Shown one piece after another: positions 43,679-53,479 of a stretch of 64,000 nucleotides of DNA (its first letter is position 1; every line of letters begins with the position of its first letter). Location of the stretch: the NCBI GenBank assembly GCA_963921935.1, contig OY998185.1:33014487-33078486 (forward strand), in the 5' to 3' direction. The notes under the pieces are model-generated. The model saw only the letters and a list, made by a program, of their open reading frames with translations. It ran no database searches and was not told the DNA's origin. The stretch comes from Galeruca laticollis. Lineage: Eukaryota > Arthropoda > Insecta > Coleoptera > Chrysomelidae. The position numbers and the translations under genes were made by a program.

Positions 43679-46034
43679 ATCCGGCACTGCCTGCCTACGA
43701 AACAAAAAGGAACCTTTTTGCTGAGGAAAAAAATAACTGTGTAGAACTCAAGAAAGGAACGACCCTGAACCGAAGAAAAGTGGTATTACATCTGTCATGT
43801 CGGCCGGGTTGGCCGTGCTTAGTAATTCAATGATGCATATCTCATTAGTGCATACTCTACAAGTTTCCTTATCTCACCTAGAGAAAGGTAAGGGTTTGCT
43901 CGCTAATTTCATACTCATATTTAATTCACGCACACTGGAGTCGCATTAACGCTGATTCAGGGACACCAGCCACAATTAATTATTACGGCCTACTTGAATT
44001 AACTCAAAATACAGTCCAATATATAACAACGCAACATTTTTTGGTCCATCGAATCTTATTTTCTCCCAATTGAATCAAAATCATTGAAACACCCTTGAGA
44101 TTGGTATTCGTTTTTACTAACTTGATATTATCCATGCAATAGTACACTGTGACGGGCCAAATTCTAAAAACTCGTTATTCTATAGAGTATTCCATTTTAT
44201 AAAATACGTGCATTTCGTGTTCGTTCCAATTTTGAGCCCTGTGGCCATGTTCGGCCAGGATCTGGATCAGCAGTGATTGTTCCATTGGTAAACAACTTCA
44301 TGGATACTGAAGAAGTGGAAGATACGAAACCAAGACTTCCACTATCAGTTAGGATACCGTTTAACTTGGTAGGGCAGTATGTTTTCAAATAAGCTAGGCG
44401 GTCTGTTCGTGAACATGCCGCTGCTATTGGGTTTTCTATTATTTTTGCGTGAGGGAGAGTTTAAATTCCATCTGTATCAAATTAGCTGTGGTGCAAGAGC
44501 GTAATCCACTTGATTTTGTTGATCGAGAAAATTCGGTCTAATTTTCTCCAGCAATGAGACTCACTTCCATTCTTTCGAATGTGTCAGCGAACCCGTCGAT
44601 AAGCTGGAAAGAGTTGAACGAAGCAGAAGTAACAGTAGTAAGTTACCGCAGTGTATTGAAAATATCGCTACATGCTCCACCTCACCCTTTAATTACCACT
44701 GATATTGATACGCTACTTTTGTTATCTTCTTTATAAATTTATAGAGATTTTATTCACCTATCAATATTTCTGCTAATGGATGTGGAATAAGCAACATGAA
44801 TATTTCCTGTATGTTCCAACTGTGCGTAGTATTCTCAAAGTACTTCGCCTAAATCCTCTATACTAGGTATAACAAAAACCATTTGTATTTCAAAATCTTA
44901 AAAGCACACCACTGCTGTTATATCACCTTTGTGGGCTTCCTTCCTATTCTAAAGTCCCTTGTGTACCATTCTTCACTTAGAGTATTTTGTTGTATGAACA
45001 CAACTAAATCTAAAGCTTTAGCCGAAGCTGGGACTTTTACCGGTATCCGAGTCCATGACGCTATTGTACCCCGGAGACTCAATTTCAGATAAATCGTAGG
45101 TACATTGAATGTTCTTTTTTGCATTCATAAAAACCGCTGATATAGTATGAACCCAAGTAAATAGAGACTATATAGGTGTATGTGAAACTCGTGAAAAATA
45201 TAGTTTACAATAATTGGACGGAGATGTGTTTATTATACACTCATACTACATTCATTTTCAATTTATTGTTGGAAAATAGATCTGAATGAACGAAAACTAA
45301 AAGGAACTACTAATTTCTCTATCAAATGATATGAAATAATTAAGTATCTTCCTCACAAAGTCTTAAAAATAGTTGATACAAATTAGAATATGAGAAATCT
45401 TTGTTTTTGAGTCAAAGTAAATGTTCGATAGCTCAATAAGATATAAAAAAATTGACTTTGAAATGTGTATGGAAATGATTGATTTAAAATTTTACGTTAC
45501 CAATAAACTAACTGTTCCTTCATGATTCCATTTCTTGCTCATTAGAGAAAGGGAGTAAAGGTGAAAGAAGAAAAATAGAGCACTTGAAATATATGTTGAT
45601 CGGTTTTGTGCCACAACTTAGATAATGAATCGCCCCGATAGCCGGTAAATAATCAAGCCAATTCTTACGTTCGTACCTCGACTGTACTAATTACTATTAC
45701 TGGAATCCTTTTTAACAATATTCGGACAGAACACGATTAAGCGGTATTGCCAAGTTAAAATAACCCGTTCCAGAAAATCTAATTAGGCGTAAACATACTT
45801 CCGACCCTAAAACAACGTTTTTTCAAGAACTAAAAACCTTTATATTCATATATCCAATCTTTAGCCTATAAATCAAATATAAATATTTCTGGATATTAAT
45901 AAGTTAAAAATGTAACTTAATAAAATTTAAGTTACTTGTGGAAACAGCAACAACAAAGAAACAACATTTTCTACAAATCCCGAAAATAAAAAAAATAAAA
46001 ATAATAATGGAGCAACTACATAATTATTCTATTG
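43679..46034. other. AT-rich region without a recognised gene
   Basis: About 2.35 kb. Two sub-regions look more complex than background: 44200-44391 (open on both strands; the plus frame includes RLPLSVRIPFNLVGQYVF) and 44918-45124 (open on both strands). Neither matches a family with confidence, and they could be fragments of host exons. Confidence 0.45.
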
Positions 46035-47030
46035 AGTTGGAAGGGTGTAGATCTTATCAACCGTCTGTGTAAAATTACCCTTACCGGTCCTTACCGTAAC
46101 ATTACGGATAACCCAATAGCTGTCCGGATGCACTTCGGAACTACAGCTAAAGGACAATGTTAAGGCGGAAAGTATTATATTTGGCATATTTTTGGACCAT
46201 TTATATCTGGTTTATGAACTGGTTAAATATTCCAGTAGCCACCGTTTCCAGAAATCATGTATCATTTGGTGCACCAATTTAGCTGGAAAACACTTTAAAG
46301 TGGCTAACGTTAAAAAATGTTTTTTACCGATTTAACATTGCTTTCCCACAACCCACCCATATAAGGCGCTGCTGGAATATTAAACTTCCACTCCGTCAAC
46401 ACCAAATGCTGTCTGCACAGCATTAATATAGTCTGGGGAGTTAACACATTTATCAATTTCCTTACGTACCAATTTTGCAGCCACAAAAGTAGTTCCATAG
46501 TCGGAATAACGCACCTCTACTTGACCGCGGCGTGAAATAAACTGTTCAAATGCCTGTAGATATGTTGTGTAGACAAAGAACATACTAATTGTATATGAAT
46601 GGCTTTGACAAACATGCAGAAAAAAAAACAAGAAAAAGCTTTGCGGACAGGTGCATTTCTTTTTTTCCCCATTGTATTATTTATTGGCCCAAAACAATCT
46701 ACGCCCGTACGCGAAAAACGCGTGCCTCCCGCACTCTCGTCGCGGGTAAATCGGCCACGAACGGATTGAGTTACTAGGTTTTAAACGAAAATAACGGTTA
46801 CAGTTGTGTATTCGATTACGACTTCAATTTCTTGCACCTATAATCCAATATTTTTGCATTGACAAAGCTTCAAGCAATTAAGCACCCGTGTGCAAGTAAA
46901 TATGGTGATAATAATCGACCAGTTTTTCCATAACCTGATTTTTGGTAGGTAAAACTATCGAAAGTTTCTTCGTAACACTGAGCAATCCATCTTTTGAAAG
47001 TTTCACGGAAAATGTTAAAGTTGGACTAAT
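46035..47030 (-). pseudogene. BEL-3 integrase
   Basis: Right to left: remains of the H2C2 finger (46860-47000), the core with YSDYGTTFVAAK (second catalytic region; DNG has become DYG) at about 46490-46560, the Glu in GGLWESNVKSVK (46310-46350), and the DUF5641-like tail with FWKRW (about 46235-46250) and RTGKGNFTQTVDKIYTLP (46040-46110). Several frame changes occur, for example near 46385 where the core moves frame. Confidence 0.8.
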
Positions 47031-47159
47031 TTAATTAATATTAAGTCCTAATAATTTTAAAAGCGGGTGGTTGTCGACCGGGTTTTCCTTTGCTATGAAC
47101 ACTTACGAGGTTTCATTGACTTCCGAAACATTGAACTTAGGTGAAAAAAGACTAATAAT

Positions 47160-48755
47160 TCTCTGGTGACGTAATCCACATAGGTCCCGATAACCAAAGA
47201 TTAACTAACTGCGTCGGAGTAAGACCACTTGATAAGCAATCCGCTGGATTTTATATACTTTGAATGTGATACCATAAAGCGTTAGGTATATTTTCTTTAA
47301 TTTGGATAATCCAATTGGAAGGAAGTATATACTTCATATAAGGCGTTTTTAGCCAACTTAAAACTACCGACGAATACAAAAAGGCTGATATTTTAGGTAT
47401 ACAAATTCGGTCATTATAAGTCTCTAAAATATGTTTGACTAAATTGGACAAGAATAGTGGTGCAAGTAGTTTCAACCGCTGAGCAGTTAGACCTTTTGCA
47501 TACACTATCGCTCCGTAACCGTCTAAGCTGGCAAACTCTAAAATTATTACCGGCTGCTATTCGTTTGCACCCAAATGCCTAGGCACCTTAAAGTTTTCGA
47601 TAGCACTCCACTCCGAACAACCATTATTCCAAATTTTAAAAATATGATTTGGGACCGGTTCCTCCCGGTTCAGTTTAAATCGCCAAATATTTTCAATTAA
47701 TAACTTTAAACACCAAATAGTAGGAGCAAGCAATCCAATTGGTTCCCAGCACCAAATCACCGTGCTCAAAATCGCACGCTTGGTACACGTTAGGTCAGGA
47801 ATTTTTAAACTTTAATTTAAAATATCAGTTTTGGCATTCCATTGAATACCCAAAATTTTTGTATCCATTTTAAACGTGACATTGTCCGATAACCGACTTT
47901 CTACCGGTATAATATTATCTAACAGATCGAGTGAATTTGTTGACCACTTCGTTAAAGTAAAACCGCTTGACAGAAATATACTAACAGACTCCTTATAAAG
48001 TTGAAGTGCTTGATCTTCCGAGTCTACCCTACACAAAACTCATCTCAATAAAGATCTCGCAAAGCGTACTCCGCAGCCAAGGGATAGTTTGCGCCTTCAT
48101 CCTCTAACAGCTACCTTACGTTACCTAGTGCTAGATAGGGGGATGTTTTTATAGCGGCAGCTATTACTTCCAGCTCATAGGTTTGAACATAACCTGCAGG
48201 GTTAAATCGCGATAATAAACGCTGGAACAGCCAAGGCTCCTCTGTAATATTTATTTGTCTACACATTCGACGAATATCACCCCATAGTGCCACGATAATA
48301 ACTCAAATTCAACGTTAAGGTAGTATTATCTGTTCGTTGTTTTGGACCACTATATACAATATCATTTAGAGACACCCCAGTATCCAAGGGTGCACTTGCA
48401 TCAAGTACAATACGTACAGGAGTAGTAATATCGGTTTGTAGTTTTGGGCCAATCTATAAAATATCATTTAGAAACACCCCATTATCCGAGGGTGTACTTG
48501 CATCAAGTACAATGCGTACAGTGGTACTGGTACTACTAAGTTTTATGACAGGATGATGCGCAATGTAATATATGCCAATTCACTATCCTAGCCTATTTTC
48601 TAAATACTGCATAACTTTATGGTAATAAACGTAAAGTGTGATCTTTGCTTATTCTTTTTTTAAAAGAAAATAAACGGTTCCATGTGCTCCTACGCGAATC
48701 GCCCAAATTATCCGGTGTAATTTGGATGGTAACGCTACCGTATAACGCCCCGGAA
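47160..48755 (-). pseudogene. BEL-3 reverse transcriptase and RNase H
   Basis: RT begins near 48570 (IAHHPVIKLSSTT) with a 102-bp in-frame tandem duplication of the following segment (48321-48524; RIVLDAS occurs twice). Later parts are 48111-48293 (MALWGDIRRMCRQINI, RFNPAGY), 47812-48036 (CRVDSEDQALQLYKESV, STNSLDLLDNI) and 47557-47769 (WCWEPIGLLAPTI). The RNase H-like segment is at 47251-47505. The catalytic YVDD box falls near 48040-48060 but is damaged. Frames change between all these pieces. Confidence 0.8.
48321..48524 (-). repeat. 102-bp tandem duplication in BEL-3 RT
   Basis: Units 48321-48422 and 48423-48524 align throughout (TTTGGACCACTATA versus TTTGGGCCAATCTA; ACTTGCATCAAGTACAAT in both). 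The period is 102 bp, exactly 34 codons. They differ at roughly one base in six, so the duplication is not recent. Confidence 0.85.
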
Positions 48756-48847
48756 CATCCCTATTTTATTAGTGTTTTTAAATGAAACTCAAGGTCTTTA
48801 GTTAATTCCACAATATAATACAAGTTATTGAAAATTCTAAAAAATTG

Positions 48848-48881
48848 ACAATTGTTTCGATAAATCAATATCATCGTCAGA
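48848..48881 (-). ncRNA. Hammerhead-ribozyme-like motif, left Penelope arm
   Basis: Identical in sequence to the motif at 51536-51569 but on the minus strand: CUGACGA, extra U, GAUA / UAUC stem II, GAAA, minimal stem III closed by C-G with AAUU loop, UC. Predicted cleavage is after the C at 48848. Confidence 0.55.
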
Positions 48882-49141
48882 ATGACAGAAATTACATTTC
48901 ATTTTATGCCTACCTGATGTTTAGTAGTTAATTTTGGCTAGACCAAGAAGTAACCTAACTTGTGATTGGCTTAATATATGTTTATAGAAAAAATAAGAAG
49001 ATGTGATGCTACAAATATTGCAGCTGAGATATTATTAGCCCTATGGTGATATCCTGGATATCATTTTTCCAATTAAGATCAGTATAACTGTGCAATGATA
49101 TAGAAAACCAGGAAAACTATAACTGCTGATCTTTACAATTA

Positions 49142-50047
49142 TCACTTAAGAAGACAGTTTATTAGCGGAGAATTCCCTAGATTTAACTGTTCATTGACAA
49201 CTTCATGATGTGGGTTTCTTAAATGTCTTCTAATTTCCAGTTCTTCAAGGAAATCCAGTTCTTGTTTCTTTTCACAAATATGCAGTACTTCTAGTTCTGT
49301 GTTAGGTGTCAATAAATGATTGGTGTCAAGTAGATGTTCTGCGTAGTGGGATTTATCTGGTTGTTTTAATCTGTATGCTCGTAAGTGCTCACTGTATCGT
49401 ATTTCAAAATTCCTAACGGTCTGAACCAAATAGACAGCATTACATTCTGGACATTTGAGTTTATATATACCTGACTTCTTTAAAAGTGGTATTTTTATTT
49501 TTACATTTAACAATTTTGTACTAATGTTACTTTCTAATTTGAAAGAAATTGTTGTATTCGTTGCTGAAGATATTATCTTTGAAATATTATTAGAAATATT
49601 TCTTGCATATGTGATGGTTTTATAAGTTTTAATTTCATCAGCTTGTTTAGGATATATAAGTTGTAATGCCACTTTTTCCTCTTTATTACTAATAAGCTTA
49701 TTTATCATATCTAATGGATAACCGTTAGATGTTGCTATTTGTCTAATTGTATCAATCTCTCTATCAAAATTACATTTGTTCATAGGAACTGAAAAAGCTC
49801 TATGTATCATTGAATTATATGCTGCTAGTCTGTGTGACACAGGGTGGTTAGAATTGAATGAAATTGTTACATCAGTTTGTGTTGGTTTTCGGTGAATTGA
49901 ATAATCAAGTACATTATTAACTCTTTGAATTTTTAAATCAAGAAAATTGATTGAGCTATTTCCTTCAATTTCTAATGTAAATTCAATTTTCGGGTGTAAA
50001 TTATTGATGTGGTTGAAAAATACATCTAATTGTCGTTCACTACCCAT
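49142..50047 (-). CDS. Penelope-like polyprotein, C-terminal part (minus arm)
   Basis: A 301-codon intact frame holding the end of RT, a linker and the GIY-YIG endonuclease. It begins just after the RT catalytic box: the codons for HVDDILACF are present to the right up to the inversion junction (about 50072). The endonuclease starts at residue 193 (SGIYKLKCPEC) with a Cys pair at 199-202; the second half of the signature reads YLVQT where YIG is usual. SEHLRAYR and a His-rich segment follow. The frame ends at TAA 49142. It differs from the plus arm by about fourteen substitutions and keeps six codons (EKKQEL) that the plus arm lacks. It is a truncated coding copy with no RT N-terminus. Confidence 0.85.
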   Translation of the reverse strand: MGSERQLDVFFNHINNLHPKIEFTLEIEGNSSINFLDLKIQRVNNVLDYSIHRKPTQTDVTISFNSNHPVSHRLAAYNSMIHRAFSVPMNKCNFDREIDTIRQIATSNGYPLDMINKLISNKEEKVALQLIYPKQADEIKTYKTITYARNISNNISKIISSATNTTISFKLESNISTKLLNVKIKIPLLKKSGIYKLKCPECNAVYLVQTVRNFEIRYSEHLRAYRLKQPDKSHYAEHLLDTNHLLTPNTELEVLHICEKKQELDFLEELEIRRHLRNPHHEVVNEQLNLGNSPLINCLLK

Positions 50048-50083
50048 AAAACAAGCTAATATGTCATCTAGTTAGTTACTAAC

Positions 50084-51277
50084 GTGTTGACTAAAATTCC
50101 TCCTAAAGAATGTCTAATACTTGTAAGAAAATTACTAGGAGATAAAAATATTAATCCAGGAATAATATCAGATATACGTAATTTATTTCATGTATGCATT
50201 AATCAGAATTATTTCACTTTTGACAATAAGATTTATATTCAAAATGAAGGTTTACCAATGGGAAGCCCTATATCACCTATTTTAGCAAACATTTTTATGG
50301 ACAATTTAGAAAGAAAGATCTTTGAAAGTAATATTTCGAAAAATATTTTATTTTGGTATAGACATGTAGATGACATATTAGCTTGTTTTATGGGTAGTGA
50401 ACGACAATTAGATGTATTTTTCAACCACATCAATAATTTACACCCGAAAATTAAATTTACATTAGAAATTGAAGAAAATAGCTCAATCAATTTTCTTGAT
50501 TTAAAAATTCAAAGAGTTAATAATGTACTTGATTATTCAATTTACCGAAAACCAACACAAACTGATGTAACAATTCCATTCAATTCTTACCACCCTGTGT
50601 CACACAGACTAGCAGCATATAATTCAATGATACATAGAGCTTTTTCAGTTCCTATGAACAAATGTAATTTTGATAGAGAGATTAATACAATTAGACAAAT
50701 AGCAACATCTAACGGTTATCCATTAGATATGATAAATAAGCTAATTAGTAATAAAGAGGAAAAAGTGGCATTACAACTAATATATCCTAAACAAGCTGAT
50801 GAAATTAAAACTTATAAAACCATCACATATGCAGGAAATATTTCTAATAATATTCCAAAGATAATATCTTCAGCAACGAATACAACAATTTCTTTTAAAA
50901 CAGAAAGTAACATTAGTACAAAATTGTTAAATGTAAAAACAAAAATACCACTATTAAAGAAGTCAGGTATATATAAACTCAAATGTCCAGAATGTAATGC
51001 TGTCTATTTGGTTCAGACCCTTAGGAATTTTGAAATACGATACAGTGAGCACTTACGAGCATACAGATTAAAACAACCAGATAAATCCCACTACGCAGAA
51101 CATCTACTTGACACCAATCATCCATTGACACCTAACACAGAACTAGAAGTACTGCATATTTGTGATTTCCTTGAAGAACTGGAAATTAGAAGACATTTAA
51201 GAAACCCACAATATGAAGTTGTCAATGAACAGTTAAATCTAGGGAATTCTCCGCTAATAAACTGTCTTCTTAAGTGA
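50084..51277 (+). CDS. Penelope-like RT and GIY-YIG endonuclease, 5'-truncated (plus arm)
   Basis: A 397-codon open frame, the longest uninterrupted Penelope frame here. Residues 40-103 carry RT palm motifs: FTFDNKIYIQNEGLPMGSPI (catalytic fingers/palm B region) and the Asp pair in FWYRHVDDILACF (residues 95-97 VDD). Residues 295-345 are the GIY-YIG endonuclease with GIYKLKCPEC and YLVQT. A C-terminal charged tail follows. Intact Penelope proteins are about twice as long, so the N-terminal half, including the first RT motifs, is missing. An in-frame 18-bp deletion near 51163 removes six codons relative to the minus arm. The apparent start is only the first ATG/TTG-like codon after the junction. 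Confidence 0.87.
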   Translation: MLTKIPPKECLILVRKLLGDKNINPGIISDIRNLFHVCINQNYFTFDNKIYIQNEGLPMGSPISPILANIFMDNLERKIFESNISKNILFWYRHVDDILACFMGSERQLDVFFNHINNLHPKIKFTLEIEENSSINFLDLKIQRVNNVLDYSIYRKPTQTDVTIPFNSYHPVSHRLAAYNSMIHRAFSVPMNKCNFDREINTIRQIATSNGYPLDMINKLISNKEEKVALQLIYPKQADEIKTYKTITYAGNISNNIPKIISSATNTTISFKTESNISTKLLNVKTKIPLLKKSGIYKLKCPECNAVYLVQTLRNFEIRYSEHLRAYRLKQPDKSHYAEHLLDTNHPLTPNTELEVLHICDFLEELEIRRHLRNPQYEVVNEQLNLGNSPLINCLLK

Positions 51278-51535
51278 TAATTGTGAAGATCAGCAGATAT
51301 AGTTTTCTTGGTTTTCTATATCATTGCACAGTTATACTGATCTCAATTGGAAAAATGATATCCAGGATATCACCATAGGGCTAATAATATCTAAGCTTCA
51401 ATATTTGTAATATCACATCTTCTTTTTTCTATAAACATATATTAAGCCAATCACAAGTTAGGTTACTTCTTGGTCTAGCGAAAAATAACTACTAAACATC
51501 AGGTAGGCATAAAATGAAATGTAACTTCTGTCATT

Positions 51536-51569
51536 CTGACGATGATATTGATTTATCGAAACAATTGTC
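51536..51569 (+). ncRNA. Hammerhead-ribozyme-like motif, right Penelope arm
   Basis: CUGACGA at 51536-51542, one extra U, stem II GAUA / UAUC with loop UUGAUU, GAAA ending at 51561, then C-AAUU-G as a minimal stem III and UC; predicted cleavage is after 51569. Flanking stem I: AUU / AAU then UUCU / AGAA. Penelope-like elements are known to encode hammerheads with very short stem III. The extra U is the main objection. Confidence 0.58.
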
Positions 51570-51702
51570 AATTTTTTAGAATTTTCAATAACTTGTATTA
51601 TATTGTGGAATTAACTAGAGACCTTGAGTTTCATTTAAAAAGACTAATATGAGCATATTCCACGAAGTAAGGGTCGAGACAGTCAATTTCATCCCTATTT
51701 TA

Positions 51703-52400
51703 GGTGTTAGAACATATGTCGTCACACTGAACATCATTTGGATCCATTAAAAAACTTTTTGAAACTTGTTCAACTTCCCAAATCTTAATCAAAAGATTTT
51801 CAACACACTGGCTCTTCTTGCACCGAAAAAAGTACTAAAGGTGGTGAATTTAAACTATGTATTTCTCCCATTACAACCTATCCGAGAACAGTTTGTATTG
51901 CCAGAGTTGAACCCAAAACTCCCACTATTCGGTTTTGGCCTAAAATCGTAGCTAAAAACTATGTCCCTAAATTACTATCCACCGTTCCGAGTTGGTCAAA
52001 ACGATCATCAGCTAGTGCAACTCCTTGAAAGTCGGGTAATACATTATCAGACATTTTTTCAACTAAAAGTTTAAATTCACAATCAACCGAACATTGCTAT
52101 TTTTAGCCGCGATATTTACTACCGTAACCACCACAGTCGGGAGTGAAAACGTAACCTTATGAAATACAACATGGTGATTTTTAGAGCAAACAATGCAAAT
52201 CCTTTTCGTAGGACAACTTCGTACCATTTTGAAGGCGAGGCAGCTTTAAATTTGTCACATTCAATACCAAGGTAATGTTCCGATTTGTGGCAATAATTGC
52301 ACCCACCTTTTCTACTTTTGTGTTCCGTAGCAACAAAGGTTCCCATGGGTTTTTGCGACTTTACATAGTTTGGCACATAACTACCCATTTGACTAAACTA
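51703..52400 (-). pseudogene. BEL-3 protease end and zinc knuckles
   Basis: On the minus strand, 52119-52388 shows CNYCHKSEHYLGIECDKF, the first gag zinc knuckle of BEL/Pao, with a second decayed one (FALFALKITMLYF, from a C-F-x-C-L-x-x-x-H pattern). From 51960 down, NRIVGVLGSTLAIQTVLG, VVMGEIHSL and SVQEEPV follow the usual end of the BEL/Pao protease and linker to RT. Most of the protease core appears missing: the distance is too short and no D-S-G box is visible. Several stops. Confidence 0.75.
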
Positions 52401-52581
52401 GAAGGTGTAGTAATATTAAAATTCAAAATGTTAGACTGACTACTCACAAAATTTATAAGTTCTGTAGGCAAGTCCGTGTCCCTATATTTCATTTAAGAAG
52501 CTCTAACAGTATATTTACCCAATTTATTTAAAGCTGACTGAACAAAAATAAATTCCGATGCATCGGGTAAATTTAATTTTT

Positions 52582-53310
52582 TTAGGCCGACACCGCCACA
52601 TCAAATCGCTCTAAAAATATATTTAAACATGTTTCAGACTCTCCGGCAATAGGTTTGAACTCCCATCTTTGCTGCAAATAAAAATTCGTCAAGTATCGCT
52701 TATTTTCATATTTTAATGATTTGTAAACATTATCGTAATTATCACCAGTAATTGAAACGGCTGCACAAATACCCAAAGCGGGACCACGCAAACGTGCAAC
52801 TAAATAATAATAATGAAATCTGCCTAAATTGGTTAAACTAGCATTTTCATGAAACATACTATCAAATGAAGGATGAAAAATTTCCCACTGACGGAACTCA
52901 CCGGTAAATTCTGGTAGATCAATTGAGATTCTGCCATGGAAATACTTGACGACGTTTTTTCTTCTGGTTTTCCCATCTTTTCCAAGTATGCATTATGCAT
53001 GTGACAACAAATTTCGTTCGCACTCATAAGTACATTATAATCCGGTACGTTATCTAGGTTCCTGTCAAAACACACTAACTTAATTTCATCTAAAACCGAA
53101 ACGAACAAATTCCTGGCATACTCCCACAACAAATAAATACTTTTTAATTTTTCCTTATGTATTCTCCAATCCAACTTCTTAAACAAATCATAGAGCGTTT
53201 GTAATATCGAATACAATGAATTCCTTTTTGCTGTAAGTGACTTAAATTGTCTTTTCGCTGCAGTACACATTTTATGTAAATTAAACCAATACGTTATGAG
53301 AAACAACCAG
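52582..53310 (-). pseudogene. BEL-3 gag
   Basis: Two overlapping frames in different phases. 52833-53306 is the helical N-terminal gag part with MSANEICCHMHNAYLEKMGK. 52582-52857 holds FHENASLTNLGRFHYYYLVA and NVYKSLKYENKRYL, the DUF1759-type gag pattern (H-x-N-x-S-L-x-x-x-x-K-F-x-Y and Y-E-N-K-R). A frameshift lies near 52850. Gag would build the particle that holds the RNA. The 5' LTR expected to the right of 53310 is not recognised. Confidence 0.8.
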
Positions 53311-53479
53311 ACATATTTATTTTATAGCTTGGTTTGAAACAATTTATCTATATAACTTAACCAATGGTTAGCCGAATACCCCACTTTCATAAACAAAACA
53401 TTCAGTGAGAAATAGACAGATACAAGGTATTTATTATTTCCACCAAGTGATTGATACAATTTTTCGCATATTGGATTAT

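Larger units (their letters stand above)
48756..51702. mobile_element. Inverted double Penelope-like element with 13-bp target duplication
   Basis: CATCCCTATTTTA stands at 48756-48768 and 51690-51702. Between them, a minus-strand copy (48769 to about 50072) and a plus-strand copy (about 50073-51689) face away from a common junction; the plus copy has about 300 bp more RT sequence, forming a loop between 1.3-kb inverted arms. The right end carries a 46-base tail (ATATGAGCATATTCCACG onward) missing from the left end. Such inverted and partial-LTR arrangements are known for Penelope elements. Confidence 0.93.
46035..53310 (-). mobile_element. BEL-3: BEL/Pao retrotransposon split by a Penelope insertion
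   Basis: A minus-strand BEL/Pao element whose parts lie in order from 53310 (gag) to 46035 (end of integrase), with 2.9 kb of Penelope DNA (48769-51689) inside it between protease and RT. The host sequence on either side of the insert rejoins through a 13-bp duplication. LTRs were not recognised. All domains carry stops or frame changes. Confidence 0.88.

Noticed and set aside
44197..44391. Frames on both strands, one ending with a stretch vaguely like an insect chemoreceptor
   Set aside because: The resemblance is too weak and short; no membrane segments or neighbouring exons support it.
48340..48530. Direct repeats considered as a possible CRISPR-like or satellite array
   Set aside because: There are only two units, and they encode a duplicated reverse transcriptase segment.
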